Shown: one piece after another, positions 24,663 through 32,767 of the stretch
Numbering within the stretch: position 1 is the stretch's first letter
Layout: the number at the start of each line of letters is the position of its first letter
Assembly: GCA_017451045.1 (NCBI GenBank)
Contig: JAFSSK010000075.1
Coordinates: 1 to 39,156 of the forward strand
Direction: 5' to 3'
DNA length: 39,156 nt
Origin: Clostridia bacterium
GTDB lineage: Bacteria; Bacillota; Clostridia; Oscillospirales; CAG-272
Position numbers and translations under genes: made by a program
Notes under the pieces: generated by a model
The model's database searches: none
Told to the model about the DNA's origin: nothing
The model's input: the letters and a program-made list of their open reading frames with translations, nothing else

Positions 24663-24870
24663 GCCGATAGAGGTGCATCGCATCATGAGTATCTGCAGCG
24701 TACAAGCCCGCCGGGGGTGCTGCAGGGAAAGGGGCGCTTTGCCGAAGACGGGGAACTGGCAGACCCCGATCTGGCAGCCGGAAACAAGATTCCCGCTGCT
24801 GTCGCAGCAATGCGGAGAGCTATCCAGACAATTAAAAACCAGGAGATCCCTGTTTCTGATTGTATCGGAT
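24663..24870 (+). promoter_or_regulatory. Lysine riboswitch (L box)
   Basis: The leader of the lysine biosynthesis operon carries L-box core elements: GATAGAGGTGC (24666-24676), ATCATGAGTA, GGGAAAGG with GCTTTGCCGAAG, and GCAGCAATGCGGAGAGC before the closing CTATC. P1 is GATAG (24666-24670) with CTATC (24820-24824). The alternative fold is readable: ATCC (24822-24825) plus ACAAT (24828-24832) can pair with ATTGT (24859-24863) plus GGAT (24867-24870). This uses the 3' half of P1 and the 5' edge of the terminator stem. Lysine binding should stabilise P1, release the terminator and shut off dapA expression. Confidence 0.92.
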
Positions 24871-24904
24871 GGTTGTTGATTGGCAACTATCTTTTTCTTT
24901 TTTT
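24868..24904 (+). terminator. Riboswitch-controlled terminator before dapA
   Basis: GATGGTTG (24868-24875) pairs with CAACTATC (24884-24891), with one G-U pair and an eight-base loop, followed by a T-rich run broken by a single C (24892-24904). The dapA ribosome binding site GGAGGG begins at the very next base. Confidence 0.88.
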
Positions 24905-24914
24905 GGAGGGAAAC

Positions 24915-25808
24915 ATGGAAACTGTTTTCAAAGGAGTGGGAACGGCGATCGTAACGCCGATGGATGCGCAGGGGAATGTCGATTACGAGGCGTTCGCCCG
25001 GCTGATCGACTGGCAGGTGGCCAGCGGCGTCAACGCGATCATCGTGGCCGGAACGACAGGCGAGGGGTCGACCCTGTCTGACGAGGAGCACTGTCAGCTC
25101 ATCAAATACTGCGTGGACAAGGTCGGCGGAAGGATCCCCGTCGTAGCGGGGACCGGATCCAACGATACCGATTACGCGATCCACCTGACAAAATTCGCAT
25201 GCGAGGCGGGGGCCGACGCCATGCTGCTGGTCACCCCCTATTACAACAAGGCGACGCAGCGGGGTCTCATCGAGTCCTTCACGGCGATCGCGGACGCCAG
25301 CACGAAGCCATGCATCCTGTACAACGTCCCGTCAAGGACGGGCTGCAACCTGTTGCCAAAGACCGCGCTGGCTCTGAGCGAGCATCCGATGATCACGGGC
25401 ATCAAGGAAGCCAGCGGGAACATTTCCCAGATCGCCGAGCTGATGTCGCTCGTGCAAGGGAAGATGGACGTCTATTCGGGGAACGACGATCAGATCGTGC
25501 CGATCCTGGCGCTTGGCGGCGCCGGCGTGATCTCGGTCCTTTCGAACGTTGTGCCGAAACAGACGGTTGCCATATGCGACAGCTTCTTCGCGGGAGATAT
25601 CGCGAAAAGCCGCAAACTGCAGCTGAGTCTTTTGCCGCTGATAAACGCTCTGTTCTGCGAAGTGAACCCGATCCCCGTGAAAGCCGCCACGGCAGCCATG
25701 GGATACGGGCAGAACAAACTGCGTCTGCCGCTGACGTCGATGGAAAAGGCCAACGAGGAGCATCTGTTGGCGCTGATGCGCGAAGCGGGCGTCGCGTTCG
25801 GAGGATAA
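24915..25808 (+). CDS. dapA: 4-hydroxy-tetrahydrodipicolinate synthase
   Basis: Condenses pyruvate and aspartate semialdehyde, the first committed step of lysine and diaminopimelate synthesis. The 297-residue product has normal length for this cytoplasmic tetrameric barrel. Motifs include VAGTTGEGSTLSDEE near residue 45, YNVPSRTGCNL with the catalytic Tyr and the Arg that binds the carboxylate, and GIKEASGN carrying the Schiff-base Lys. The ATG lies five bases after GGAGGG at the end of the leader terminator. It is the first gene of the riboswitch-controlled operon; the dapB start follows the stop by one base. A longer frame from 24627 runs through the promoter and riboswitch and is not the start. 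Confidence 0.97.
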   Translation: METVFKGVGTAIVTPMDAQGNVDYEAFARLIDWQVASGVNAIIVAGTTGEGSTLSDEEHCQLIKYCVDKVGGRIPVVAGTGSNDTDYAIHLTKFACEAGADAMLLVTPYYNKATQRGLIESFTAIADASTKPCILYNVPSRTGCNLLPKTALALSEHPMITGIKEASGNISQIAELMSLVQGKMDVYSGNDDQIVPILALGGAGVISVLSNVVPKQTVAICDSFFAGDIAKSRKLQLSLLPLINALFCEVNPIPVKAATAAMGYGQNKLRLPLTSMEKANEEHLLALMREAGVAFGG

Positions 25809-25809
25809 A

Positions 25810-26562
25810 ATGAACATTCTTGTTTTTGGAGCCGCAGGGCACATGGGCCGGGAGGTCGCTGCAAAATGCGAAGAGCACTATGCCGGAGCCGTCTTGAGCG
25901 CCGGCGTCGATCTTATGCTGCCGGCGTCCGACAAGGCTGCACATCTATATAAAAGCCCCTTTGAGGTGACGGAGCCCGTCGACTGCATCGTCGATTTTTC
26001 CCACCACAGCGCGACGGCAGTCCTGCTGGATTACGCAGTAAAGAAAACTCTCCCCGTCGTTCTGTGCACGACCGGGCAGACGGAAGAGGAGAACGGGCTG
26101 ATCGAAAAAGCCTGTGCGAAGATCCCGGTGTTCCGTTCTGCTAACATGTCGTTGGGGATCGCCCTTTTGGTAAAGACCGCGAAACAGGTCGCCGCGGCCA
26201 TGCCGGACGCGGATATTGAGATCGTCGAGACCCACCACAACAGGAAACTGGACGCGCCGTCAGGAACGGCGCTGATGCTGGCAAGATCTCTGCAGGAAGT
26301 CCGCGAAGGCTCAACGCTCGTATGCGGAAGGAACGGCATGGCGAAAAGGGAGAAGAACGATATCGGCATCTCCTCCGTCCGCGTCGGCAACGTGGTGGGG
26401 ATCCACGAGGTGATCATCGGGACCGCTTCCCAGACCATCACGCTGAAGCACGAGGCGCACAGCCGGGCGCTGTTTGCCGAAGGCGCGCTTTGCGCGGCGG
26501 AATTCCTTTGCGGGAAGAAGCCGGGCCTTTACAACATGAATTCAATGATAGAAAAGATGTGA
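25810..26562 (+). CDS. dapB: 4-hydroxy-tetrahydrodipicolinate reductase
   Basis: Reduces hydroxy-tetrahydrodipicolinate to tetrahydrodipicolinate with NAD(P)H, the second step of the pathway. The 250-residue protein starts with a Rossmann motif (ILVFGAAGHMGREV). It carries the catalytic ETHHNRKLDAPSGTA segment with the His pair and Lys, and the SVRVGNVVGIHEV segment. The CTTGQTEEE loop is also typical. It begins one base after dapA and has no independent promoter, so it depends on read-through of the riboswitch. The length is at the short end of the family, as in other Clostridia. Confidence 0.96.
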   Translation: MNILVFGAAGHMGREVAAKCEEHYAGAVLSAGVDLMLPASDKAAHLYKSPFEVTEPVDCIVDFSHHSATAVLLDYAVKKTLPVVLCTTGQTEEENGLIEKACAKIPVFRSANMSLGIALLVKTAKQVAAAMPDADIEIVETHHNRKLDAPSGTALMLARSLQEVREGSTLVCGRNGMAKREKNDIGISSVRVGNVVGIHEVIIGTASQTITLKHEAHSRALFAEGALCAAEFLCGKKPGLYNMNSMIEKM

Positions 26563-26567
26563 CATAT

Positions 26568-27863
26568 ATGATTGCGACCAATCTGGAGAACAGGAACGGA
26601 AAACTGTTTTTCGCGAGAACCGATACGGCAGAGCTGATCCGCGCATTCGGATCCCCGCTTTACGTGATGGACGAGGGCAGGATCCGCGCCAACATGCGGA
26701 TATACCGCGATTCGATGGCGGCCGGGTTCGGTGGCGGCGCTATGCCGCTTTACGCCAGCAAAGCCCTTTCCTTTAAGCGGATCTACGAGATCGCCCGTGA
26801 AGAGGGCATCGGTATCGACGTGGTCTCGCAGGGCGAGATCCATACGGCCGAGCGGGCAGGATTCCCGATGGAAAAAGCTTATTTCCACAGCAACAACAAA
26901 ACGGATGAGGACATCGCGTACGCCATGGACAAAGGCGTAGGCTATTTCGTGGCCGACTGCGGGGAAGAGGTGGACGCCGTTGAAAAAGAGGCGGCCAGGC
27001 GAGGCATGAGGCAGAAGATCCTTCTGCGGCTGACGCCCGGGATAGACCCGCACACCTATGAAGCGGTATCGACCGGGAAGGTCGACTCGAAATTCGGCTC
27101 CGCCATCGAAACGGGCCAGGCGGAGGCTATCACCGAAAAGGCGCTCGGCTGTCCACACATCGAGCTGGCCGGGTTCCACTGCCACGTGGGCTCCCAGGTG
27201 TTCGTTTCAGACGTATATATGCGGGCTGCCCGCGTGATGCTGACATTCATCAAAAACATGAAGGACAGGCACGGGTATGCCGCGTCCGAACTGGATCTGG
27301 GCGGCGGATACGGCGTCCGCTACACGGAAGCCGATCCCGTCATCGACATCGCAAAGCAGATAGGATCGCTTTCCGCTTTCATGAAAGAACTGTGCGGTGA
27401 ACTCGGCATCGCTCTGCCGTCCGTGCGGCTCGAGCCCGGCAGGAGCATCGTCGCTGACGCGGGGCTTACCTTGTACCGCGTCGGATCCGTCAAAAGGATC
27501 CCCGGATACAAGAACTACGTGTCGGTCGACGGCGGCATGACGGACAACCCGCGCTACGCCCTTTACCGGTCGCGCTACACCGTGCTGGCTGCCGAGAAGC
27601 TTGACGAGAAGGAGACTTTCGTCTGCTCTGTCGTCGGCAGGTGCTGCGAGAGCGGGGACATCATCCAGGAGAACGTGAGCCTCCCGGCATCCATTGCAAG
27701 GAACGACATACTGGCCGTCCTGACGACGGGCGCATACAACTATGCCATGGCGTCCAACTACAACCGGATCTGCAGACTGCCCGTCGTCATGATCAAAGAC
27801 GGCAGCCCCTACGTCGCCGTCAGGCGCGAAACGCCGGACGATCTGATCCGGAACGATCTGTGA
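26568..27863 (+). CDS. lysA: Diaminopimelate decarboxylase
   Basis: Last enzyme of the lysine pathway, decarboxylating meso-diaminopimelate to lysine with pyridoxal phosphate. The 431-residue fold-III decarboxylase shows the PLP Lys in LYASKALS, IGIDVVSQGEIHTAERAG, FHCHVGSQ, ELDLGGGYGVRY, LEPGRSIVADAG and the intersubunit CESGDI loop. ATG 26568 starts five bases after the dapB stop; the ribosome binding site is weak, so translation is probably coupled. A long upstream extension of the frame overlaps dapB and is not used. Its place inside the operon, between dapB and dapF, fits control by lysine. Confidence 0.96.
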   Translation: MIATNLENRNGKLFFARTDTAELIRAFGSPLYVMDEGRIRANMRIYRDSMAAGFGGGAMPLYASKALSFKRIYEIAREEGIGIDVVSQGEIHTAERAGFPMEKAYFHSNNKTDEDIAYAMDKGVGYFVADCGEEVDAVEKEAARRGMRQKILLRLTPGIDPHTYEAVSTGKVDSKFGSAIETGQAEAITEKALGCPHIELAGFHCHVGSQVFVSDVYMRAARVMLTFIKNMKDRHGYAASELDLGGGYGVRYTEADPVIDIAKQIGSLSAFMKELCGELGIALPSVRLEPGRSIVADAGLTLYRVGSVKRIPGYKNYVSVDGGMTDNPRYALYRSRYTVLAAEKLDEKETFVCSVVGRCCESGDIIQENVSLPASIARNDILAVLTTGAYNYAMASNYNRICRLPVVMIKDGSPYVAVRRETPDDLIRNDL

Positions 27864-27871
27864 GGAAAGAA

Positions 27872-28720
27872 ATGTTGAAATTCACCAAGATGCACGGCAT
27901 CGGCAACGATTATATCTACATCAACGGGTTCGAGCAGCCGGTGGACGATCCGGCGGGCCTTTCCGTGAAACTGTCCGACAGGCATTTCAGCATCGGCGGG
28001 GACGGGATCGTCCTGATCCTGCCGTCGGCGTACGCGGACTTCCGGATGCGCATGTTCAACGCGGACGGAAGCGAAGGGAAGATGTGCGGGAACGCCACGA
28101 GGTGTATCGGGAAATACGTTTACGAAAAAGGCATGACGGACAAGACGGATCTCACGCTTGAGACGCTGTCCGGCATCAAGAAGCTGCATCTCGGCCTGGC
28201 GCAGGACGGGACGGTTTCGTCCGTGCGCGTCGGGATGGGAAAGGCCGAATTCGCGGCGGAAAAGATCCCCGTGGACGCGGGCAAGGACGCCGAGGTTATC
28301 GGCAAAGAATTCAGCTGCGCGGGAAAAGACTGGCGCATCAGCTGCGTCAGCGTCGGCAACCCGCACTGCGTCGTTCCGACGGAGGAAGACATCCGGGGGA
28401 TGGATCTGGACCGCATCGGTCCGTGCTTCGAGCATCATGCGATGTTCCCGGAGCGCGTGAATACGGAATTCGTCAATTTCATTTCCCCCACCGAACTGTC
28501 CATGCGCGTGTGGGAGCGGGGCAGCGGCGAGACGATGGCATGCGGCACCGGCGCCTGCGCCGTGGTCTGTGCTGCGGTAAAACTGGGGATCTGCCGCCCG
28601 GACGCCTGGGTCACCGTGCACCTGCGCGGAGGAGATCTGAAAATACTTGTCACAAAGGACTGGCAGATCGAGATGGAAGGGCCCGCGGCCTTTTCGTTCG
28701 AGGGCGAAGTCAGCGTCTGA
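27872..28720 (+). CDS. dapF: Diaminopimelate epimerase
   Basis: Converts LL- to meso-diaminopimelate, needed for both lysine and peptidoglycan. The 282-residue protein has the pair of catalytic cysteines typical of the two mirrored domains: MFNADGSEGKMCGNATRC in the first half and GETMACGTGACAVV in the second. The start FTKMHGIGNDYIYI and the SVGNPHCV segment are also diagnostic. The ATG follows GAGGAAAG eight bases after the lysA stop. It acts directly after DapL, which is encoded next. Confidence 0.97.
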   Translation: MLKFTKMHGIGNDYIYINGFEQPVDDPAGLSVKLSDRHFSIGGDGIVLILPSAYADFRMRMFNADGSEGKMCGNATRCIGKYVYEKGMTDKTDLTLETLSGIKKLHLGLAQDGTVSSVRVGMGKAEFAAEKIPVDAGKDAEVIGKEFSCAGKDWRISCVSVGNPHCVVPTEEDIRGMDLDRIGPCFEHHAMFPERVNTEFVNFISPTELSMRVWERGSGETMACGTGACAVVCAAVKLGICRPDAWVTVHLRGGDLKILVTKDWQIEMEGPAAFSFEGEVSV

Positions 28721-28735
28721 CAGGAAGGAACGATC

Positions 28736-29920
28736 ATGAGCAGGATCAATCACAACTACGATAAACTGAAACCGAACTACCTGTTTTCGGACATTGCCAG
28801 AAAAGTGAAGGAATACCAGGCGGAGCATCCCGAGGCATCCATCATCAGGATGGGCATCGGCGACGTCACAAGACCGATCTGCGAAGCCGTCACGCGCGCC
28901 ATGAGCGAAGCGGTGCTTGAGCAGAGCAGGCAGGAGACCTTCCACGGATACGGCGACGAGCAGGGATACGCGTTTTTACAGGACGCGCTCAAAAACTACT
29001 ATGCCTCCTTCGGCGTAGAACTGGAAAGAGATGAAATATTCGTTTCGGACGGCGCCAAGAGCGACCTGGGGAACATCCTGGATCTGTTCGACGCCTCCAA
29101 TACCGTGCTGGTGCCTGATCCGGTCTATCCGGTCTATGCGGACACCAACGTGATGGACGGCAGGAAGATCGTCTACCTGCAGGCCAACGAGGAGAATGAA
29201 TTTCTCCCCATGCCGGACGGAACCGCCGAGGCGGATCTGATCTACATCTGCTCGCCGAACAATCCGACAGGGGCGGCGTATACGCGCGCCCAGCTTGCCG
29301 ACTGGGTGAGGTTCGCTCGGGAGCACAGAGCAGTTATCCTGTTCGACGCGGCATATGAGAGTTTCATCGTCGACAGCGACATTCCGCATAGTATATTTGA
29401 ACTGGAAGGCGCAAAAGAATGCGCAATCGAATTCGGTTCGTTCTCCAAGATGGCGGGCTTTACGGGGACGAGGTGCGGCTATACGGTCGTTCCGAAGGCG
29501 CTTGTCCGGGAGAGCATGGGACTCAACGGCATGTGGCGCCGCAGGCAGACGACGAAATTCAACGGCGTCGCCTACGTCGTCCAGCGGGGCGCGGCGGCGG
29601 TCTTTACGGAAGAGGGACAGCGGCAGATCAGAGAAGGCATCGCCTACTACCAGGAGAACGCCAAGATCATCACAAACGCGCTGGAAAGCTGCGGGATAAA
29701 GTATTTCGGCGGCCGCAACAGCCCGTACATCTGGCTGAAGTGCCCCGGCGGCATGCGGTCCTGGGACTTCTTCGACAAGCTCCTTACACAGGCAAACGTC
29801 GTTGGAACGCCCGGCGAGGGGTTCGGCAAAAACGGAGAAGGCTATTTCCGGCTTACATCTTTTTCAACGCATGAGCTGACCGCAGAGGCCATGACGAGGC
29901 TGAAAAGCATCCTTCACTGA
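28736..29920 (+). CDS. dapL: LL-diaminopimelate aminotransferase
   Basis: A fold-I PLP aminotransferase that makes LL-diaminopimelate from tetrahydrodipicolinate and glutamate in one step, bypassing the succinylase or acetylase branches. The 394-residue protein shows RMGIGDVTRPI, TFHGYGDEQGYAFLQ, the CSPNNPTGAAYT loop, the Asp of ILFDAAYESF, and the PLP Lys in SFSKMAGFTGTRCGYT. Conserved C-terminal SPYIWLKCPGG and YFRLTSF follow. It is the fifth lysine gene in the run, so the segment encodes the whole path from aspartate semialdehyde to lysine except lysC and asd. GGAAGGA lies just upstream of the ATG. Confidence 0.96.
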   Translation: MSRINHNYDKLKPNYLFSDIARKVKEYQAEHPEASIIRMGIGDVTRPICEAVTRAMSEAVLEQSRQETFHGYGDEQGYAFLQDALKNYYASFGVELERDEIFVSDGAKSDLGNILDLFDASNTVLVPDPVYPVYADTNVMDGRKIVYLQANEENEFLPMPDGTAEADLIYICSPNNPTGAAYTRAQLADWVRFAREHRAVILFDAAYESFIVDSDIPHSIFELEGAKECAIEFGSFSKMAGFTGTRCGYTVVPKALVRESMGLNGMWRRRQTTKFNGVAYVVQRGAAAVFTEEGQRQIREGIAYYQENAKIITNALESCGIKYFGGRNSPYIWLKCPGGMRSWDFFDKLLTQANVVGTPGEGFGKNGEGYFRLTSFSTHELTAEAMTRLKSILH

Positions 29921-29960
29921 GACGGAAGAACAATCATATCTTTTAGAGGTAAAACAACCT

Positions 29961-31481
29961 ATGCGCTATGTTTATGACGTTGTCGTGGTGGGCGCCGGGA
30001 ACGGCGGCCTCAGCGCGGCATCGAAACTCGCACAGGCGGGGCTGAAGGTAATCATGCTCGAAAAGCACAATCTGCCGGGAGGCGTCGCGACAAGCTTAGT
30101 CCGCGGCAGATTTGAATTTGAGGCGTCCCTGCACGAACTGTGCGACGTGGGGACGGAAGAGCAGCCCCTTGCCGTGCGGAACATTTTCAAAGGACTCGGC
30201 GTTGACGCGCCGATGGTGAACGAAAAGAACCTCTTCCGGGCGATCGTGACGGGGGAGGACGGATACGACGTGACGCTGAAGGCTGGGGAGGCTTTGTTCG
30301 AAGAATCTTTGGAAGCCGCCTGCCCGGGAAGCGGGAAAAGCATCAAAAAACTGAAGGATCTGCTTGCAAAGACGCGCGAGGCGCTGGCGTACAACGACAG
30401 GATGAACGGCAGGCCGAACAAGCTGGTCATGATCTTCAAGTACAGCAAATTCCTGATCGCGGCCTCTCACTCCGTGGACGAGGTCCTGCGGTCGCTCGGC
30501 TTTTCGAAGAAGGCAAGATCCGTGCTGGAGACATACTGGCTGTATCTGGGCGTCCCCGCGGACGAGCTGAACGCTTTTCATTATTTCCAGATGTTGCGCG
30601 GCTATATCGACAGCGGCGCGGGCGTGCCGGAGCACAAATCCTACGGGCTGTCCCTGGGACTTGCCGAGTCCGTCCTGAAAAACGGCGGAGAGATCCGGTA
30701 CAACACCGAGGTGGACAGATTCCTTTACGATGACGACAAGCGGGTGATCGGCGTCGCGGCAGGGGGAGACGAGTACTATGCGAAGCAGGTCGTTTCCAAC
30801 GTGATCCCGCACAACGTTTTCAATATGTCCGAGAGAAGAAACACGGCAGAAAAGGACAGAAAACTCCTCAACGCGCGCAGATTCGGCCTGTCTTTCGTAT
30901 GCCTTTACGTGGGCCTTGACCGCAGCGCCGAGGAACTCGGCATCAAAGACTATACGGTGTTCGTCGCCAAGAAGGACTCGTCCCGCACGCAGTACGATGA
31001 CGACGCGGACCTCGGCGTGTACGTGGTGAACTGCCTGAACGTGGCGGTCCCGGACGCGACGCCAGCCGGGACATGCAGCATGTTCTTCTCCATCCCCGTC
31101 TTCAGCGACAAGCTGATGAACGGCGTGGAGCCTGAAAACTATAAGCAGTTCAAGAGCGAGATCGCGAAACGGTATATCGCGGACTACGAGCAGGTGACGG
31201 GCATCCGCATCAGCGACTGCATCGAAGAGATATCCGTCGCGACCCCCGTCACGTTCGCCCGCTATTTCGGTTCGCCGAACGGGACGGCATACGGATACAG
31301 GCTGTCCAGATGGGACGGCCTGATGGCAAGGATCCTCAGCGCCGCCGATGAATTCAAGATCAAGGGGCTCACGTTCTGCGGCGGGCATACCGCTTCCGGA
31401 GACGGGTTCGGCGTATCCTACGCGTCCGGGCTCGAGGCCGCGGACAGGGTGCTGGCGCTTTTGAAGGAGGAAGGCGTATGA
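29961..31481 (+). CDS. Phytoene-desaturase-like FAD oxidoreductase
   Basis: A 506-residue flavoprotein of the CrtI / carotenoid-isomerase superfamily. The N-terminal dinucleotide fold is VVVGAGNGGLSAASKLAQAG, ending in an acidic residue (MLEKHNLPGG), and the C-terminal FAD segment is FCGGHTASGDGFGVSYASG. No carotenoid genes are nearby, so a carotenoid role is unlikely; related proteins in anaerobes are unassigned reductases or desaturases. It begins 40 bases after dapL with AGAGGT upstream and no visible terminator, so it may be in the lysine riboswitch operon. Its stop overlaps the start of the next, electron-transfer gene by four bases (ATGA), which suggests the two work as a pair. Confidence 0.85.
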   Translation: MRYVYDVVVVGAGNGGLSAASKLAQAGLKVIMLEKHNLPGGVATSLVRGRFEFEASLHELCDVGTEEQPLAVRNIFKGLGVDAPMVNEKNLFRAIVTGEDGYDVTLKAGEALFEESLEAACPGSGKSIKKLKDLLAKTREALAYNDRMNGRPNKLVMIFKYSKFLIAASHSVDEVLRSLGFSKKARSVLETYWLYLGVPADELNAFHYFQMLRGYIDSGAGVPEHKSYGLSLGLAESVLKNGGEIRYNTEVDRFLYDDDKRVIGVAAGGDEYYAKQVVSNVIPHNVFNMSERRNTAEKDRKLLNARRFGLSFVCLYVGLDRSAEELGIKDYTVFVAKKDSSRTQYDDDADLGVYVVNCLNVAVPDATPAGTCSMFFSIPVFSDKLMNGVEPENYKQFKSEIAKRYIADYEQVTGIRISDCIEEISVATPVTFARYFGSPNGTAYGYRLSRWDGLMARILSAADEFKIKGLTFCGGHTASGDGFGVSYASGLEAADRVLALLKEEGV

Positions 31482-32710
31482 CGGACAAAAAACGCGAAGG
31501 ACGCCGGGGACTCCGGCTGAGCATCGGGAATTTCCTGAAGATCCTGCCGATCAGAAAGAAAAAGATAGAGGACGCCCCGGATTCGGACGTCCGTAAAACG
31601 GGTTCCTACAAGCCGAACGAGCTTGCCGGGATCATCCATCCGGGCCTGCAGCACCTGATCGTGACGCAAGTGAAGGATCTTACCGAAGACGTAAAGCTGT
31701 ACAGGCTCGAGGCGGACAGAGAAAACGGCTGTGAAAGACTTGCGCCGTTCGGAGCCGGCTCATACCTGACGTTCGAGATGACGGTCGGCTCCGGCCGCTG
31801 CAGCCGTCCCTATTCCATCTGCTCCTCGCCGAAAGACGCGGAGAAAGGATTTTACGAGATCGCCGTCCGCCGCACGCCCGGAGGCGTCGTTTCGAACTAT
31901 ATCCACGAGAACTGGAAAGAGGGAACGCGCGTGACGGCCCAGGAACCCGCGGGGGAATTCTTATATGAACCCGTCAGGGACGCCAAGCACGTGATCTGCC
32001 TTGCCGGCGGGACCGGCATCACGCCTTTTCGGTCCATGGTAAAGGCTGTCCTTGAGGGCAGCGAGGATTTCAGGATCGACCTGATATACAGCGCAAGGAA
32101 AGAGAAGGAACTGCTTTTCAGAGAGGAACTGGACGGCGCTGCCGGAACGGATGAAAGGATCAGCGTCCGGTACGTGCTCAGCGACGAGGAAAAGGCGGGA
32201 TACGGGACCGGTTTCATCACGAAGGACATGGTGGCGCAGGCGGCGCAGGACGGAGAGCCCTATTCCGTATTCATCTGCGGCCCGCAGAAAATGTACAGGT
32301 ATCTGGACGGGGAACTCAAGGGACTTGACCTGCGGAAAAAATATGTGAGACGGGAACTGTTCGGGGAGATCAGGGACCTTTCGGACGAGGAGGATTACGT
32401 CCGTCCGGGCGCCGACGAGTTCACGCTGACCGTCAGCCAGAACGGACAGCGGACGGCCATCAGGTGCCGCCGGGACGAATCGCTCCTTTGCGCGATGGAA
32501 AGGGCCGGCATCGCCGCCCCGTCCAGGTGCAGGAGCGGCGTCTGCGGGTTCTGCCATTCCAAACTCGTAAACGGGTCCTGCTATACGCCCGCGCAGAGCG
32601 ATTTCAGGCGGGAGGCGGACAGGCTGTACGGATACATCCATCCGTGCTGTGCCTACCCCTTGTCGGATCTGGAGATCGACGTCCCCGCTGCCGGAAAAAT
32701 AAAGATATAA
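31478..32710 (+). CDS. Ferredoxin-reductase-like FAD/NAD protein with 2Fe-2S domain
   Basis: A 410-residue electron-transfer protein. Residues about 50-300 form a ferredoxin-NADP reductase module: RPYSICSSP binds FAD, LAGGTGITPFRSM binds the nicotinamide nucleotide, and FICGPQKMYRYL closes it. Residues about 315-405 form a plant-type 2Fe-2S ferredoxin domain with SRCRSGVCGFCHSKL and a distal Cys in HPCCAYPLS. The N-terminal 45 residues are basic and extra to the family. The ATG overlaps the previous stop as ATGA. It could pass electrons from NAD(P)H to the flavoprotein before it; the reaction is unknown. A bidirectional terminator follows the stop directly. Confidence 0.9.
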   Translation: MTDKKREGRRGLRLSIGNFLKILPIRKKKIEDAPDSDVRKTGSYKPNELAGIIHPGLQHLIVTQVKDLTEDVKLYRLEADRENGCERLAPFGAGSYLTFEMTVGSGRCSRPYSICSSPKDAEKGFYEIAVRRTPGGVVSNYIHENWKEGTRVTAQEPAGEFLYEPVRDAKHVICLAGGTGITPFRSMVKAVLEGSEDFRIDLIYSARKEKELLFREELDGAAGTDERISVRYVLSDEEKAGYGTGFITKDMVAQAAQDGEPYSVFICGPQKMYRYLDGELKGLDLRKKYVRRELFGEIRDLSDEEDYVRPGADEFTLTVSQNGQRTAIRCRRDESLLCAMERAGIAAPSRCRSGVCGFCHSKLVNGSCYTPAQSDFRREADRLYGYIHPCCAYPLSDLEIDVPAAGKIKI

Positions 32711-32753
32711 AAACAGCGACTGCGGTCCGTGTGAACGGGCCGCAGCCGTGTTT
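32711..32753. terminator. Bidirectional intrinsic terminator
   Basis: CTGCGGTCCGT (32720-32730) pairs with ACGGGCCGCAG (32735-32745), with one G-U pair and a GTGA loop. AAACA and TGTTT extend the stem as outer arms. The - strand has TGTTTTTATA after it and the + strand GTGTTTATA, so it can end both the flavoprotein run and the - strand Gfo/Idh gene. Confidence 0.82.
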
Positions 32754-32767
32754 ATAGCCAAGTCGTA

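Noticed and set aside
24627-24914. N-terminal extension of dapA from a TTG
   Set aside because: It covers the -35 box, the riboswitch and the terminator; dapA proteins start at the ATG after GGAGGG.
29961-31481. Carotenoid biosynthesis (phytoene desaturase)
   Set aside because: No phytoene synthase or related genes nearby; CrtI-like proteins are common in non-carotenoid anaerobes.
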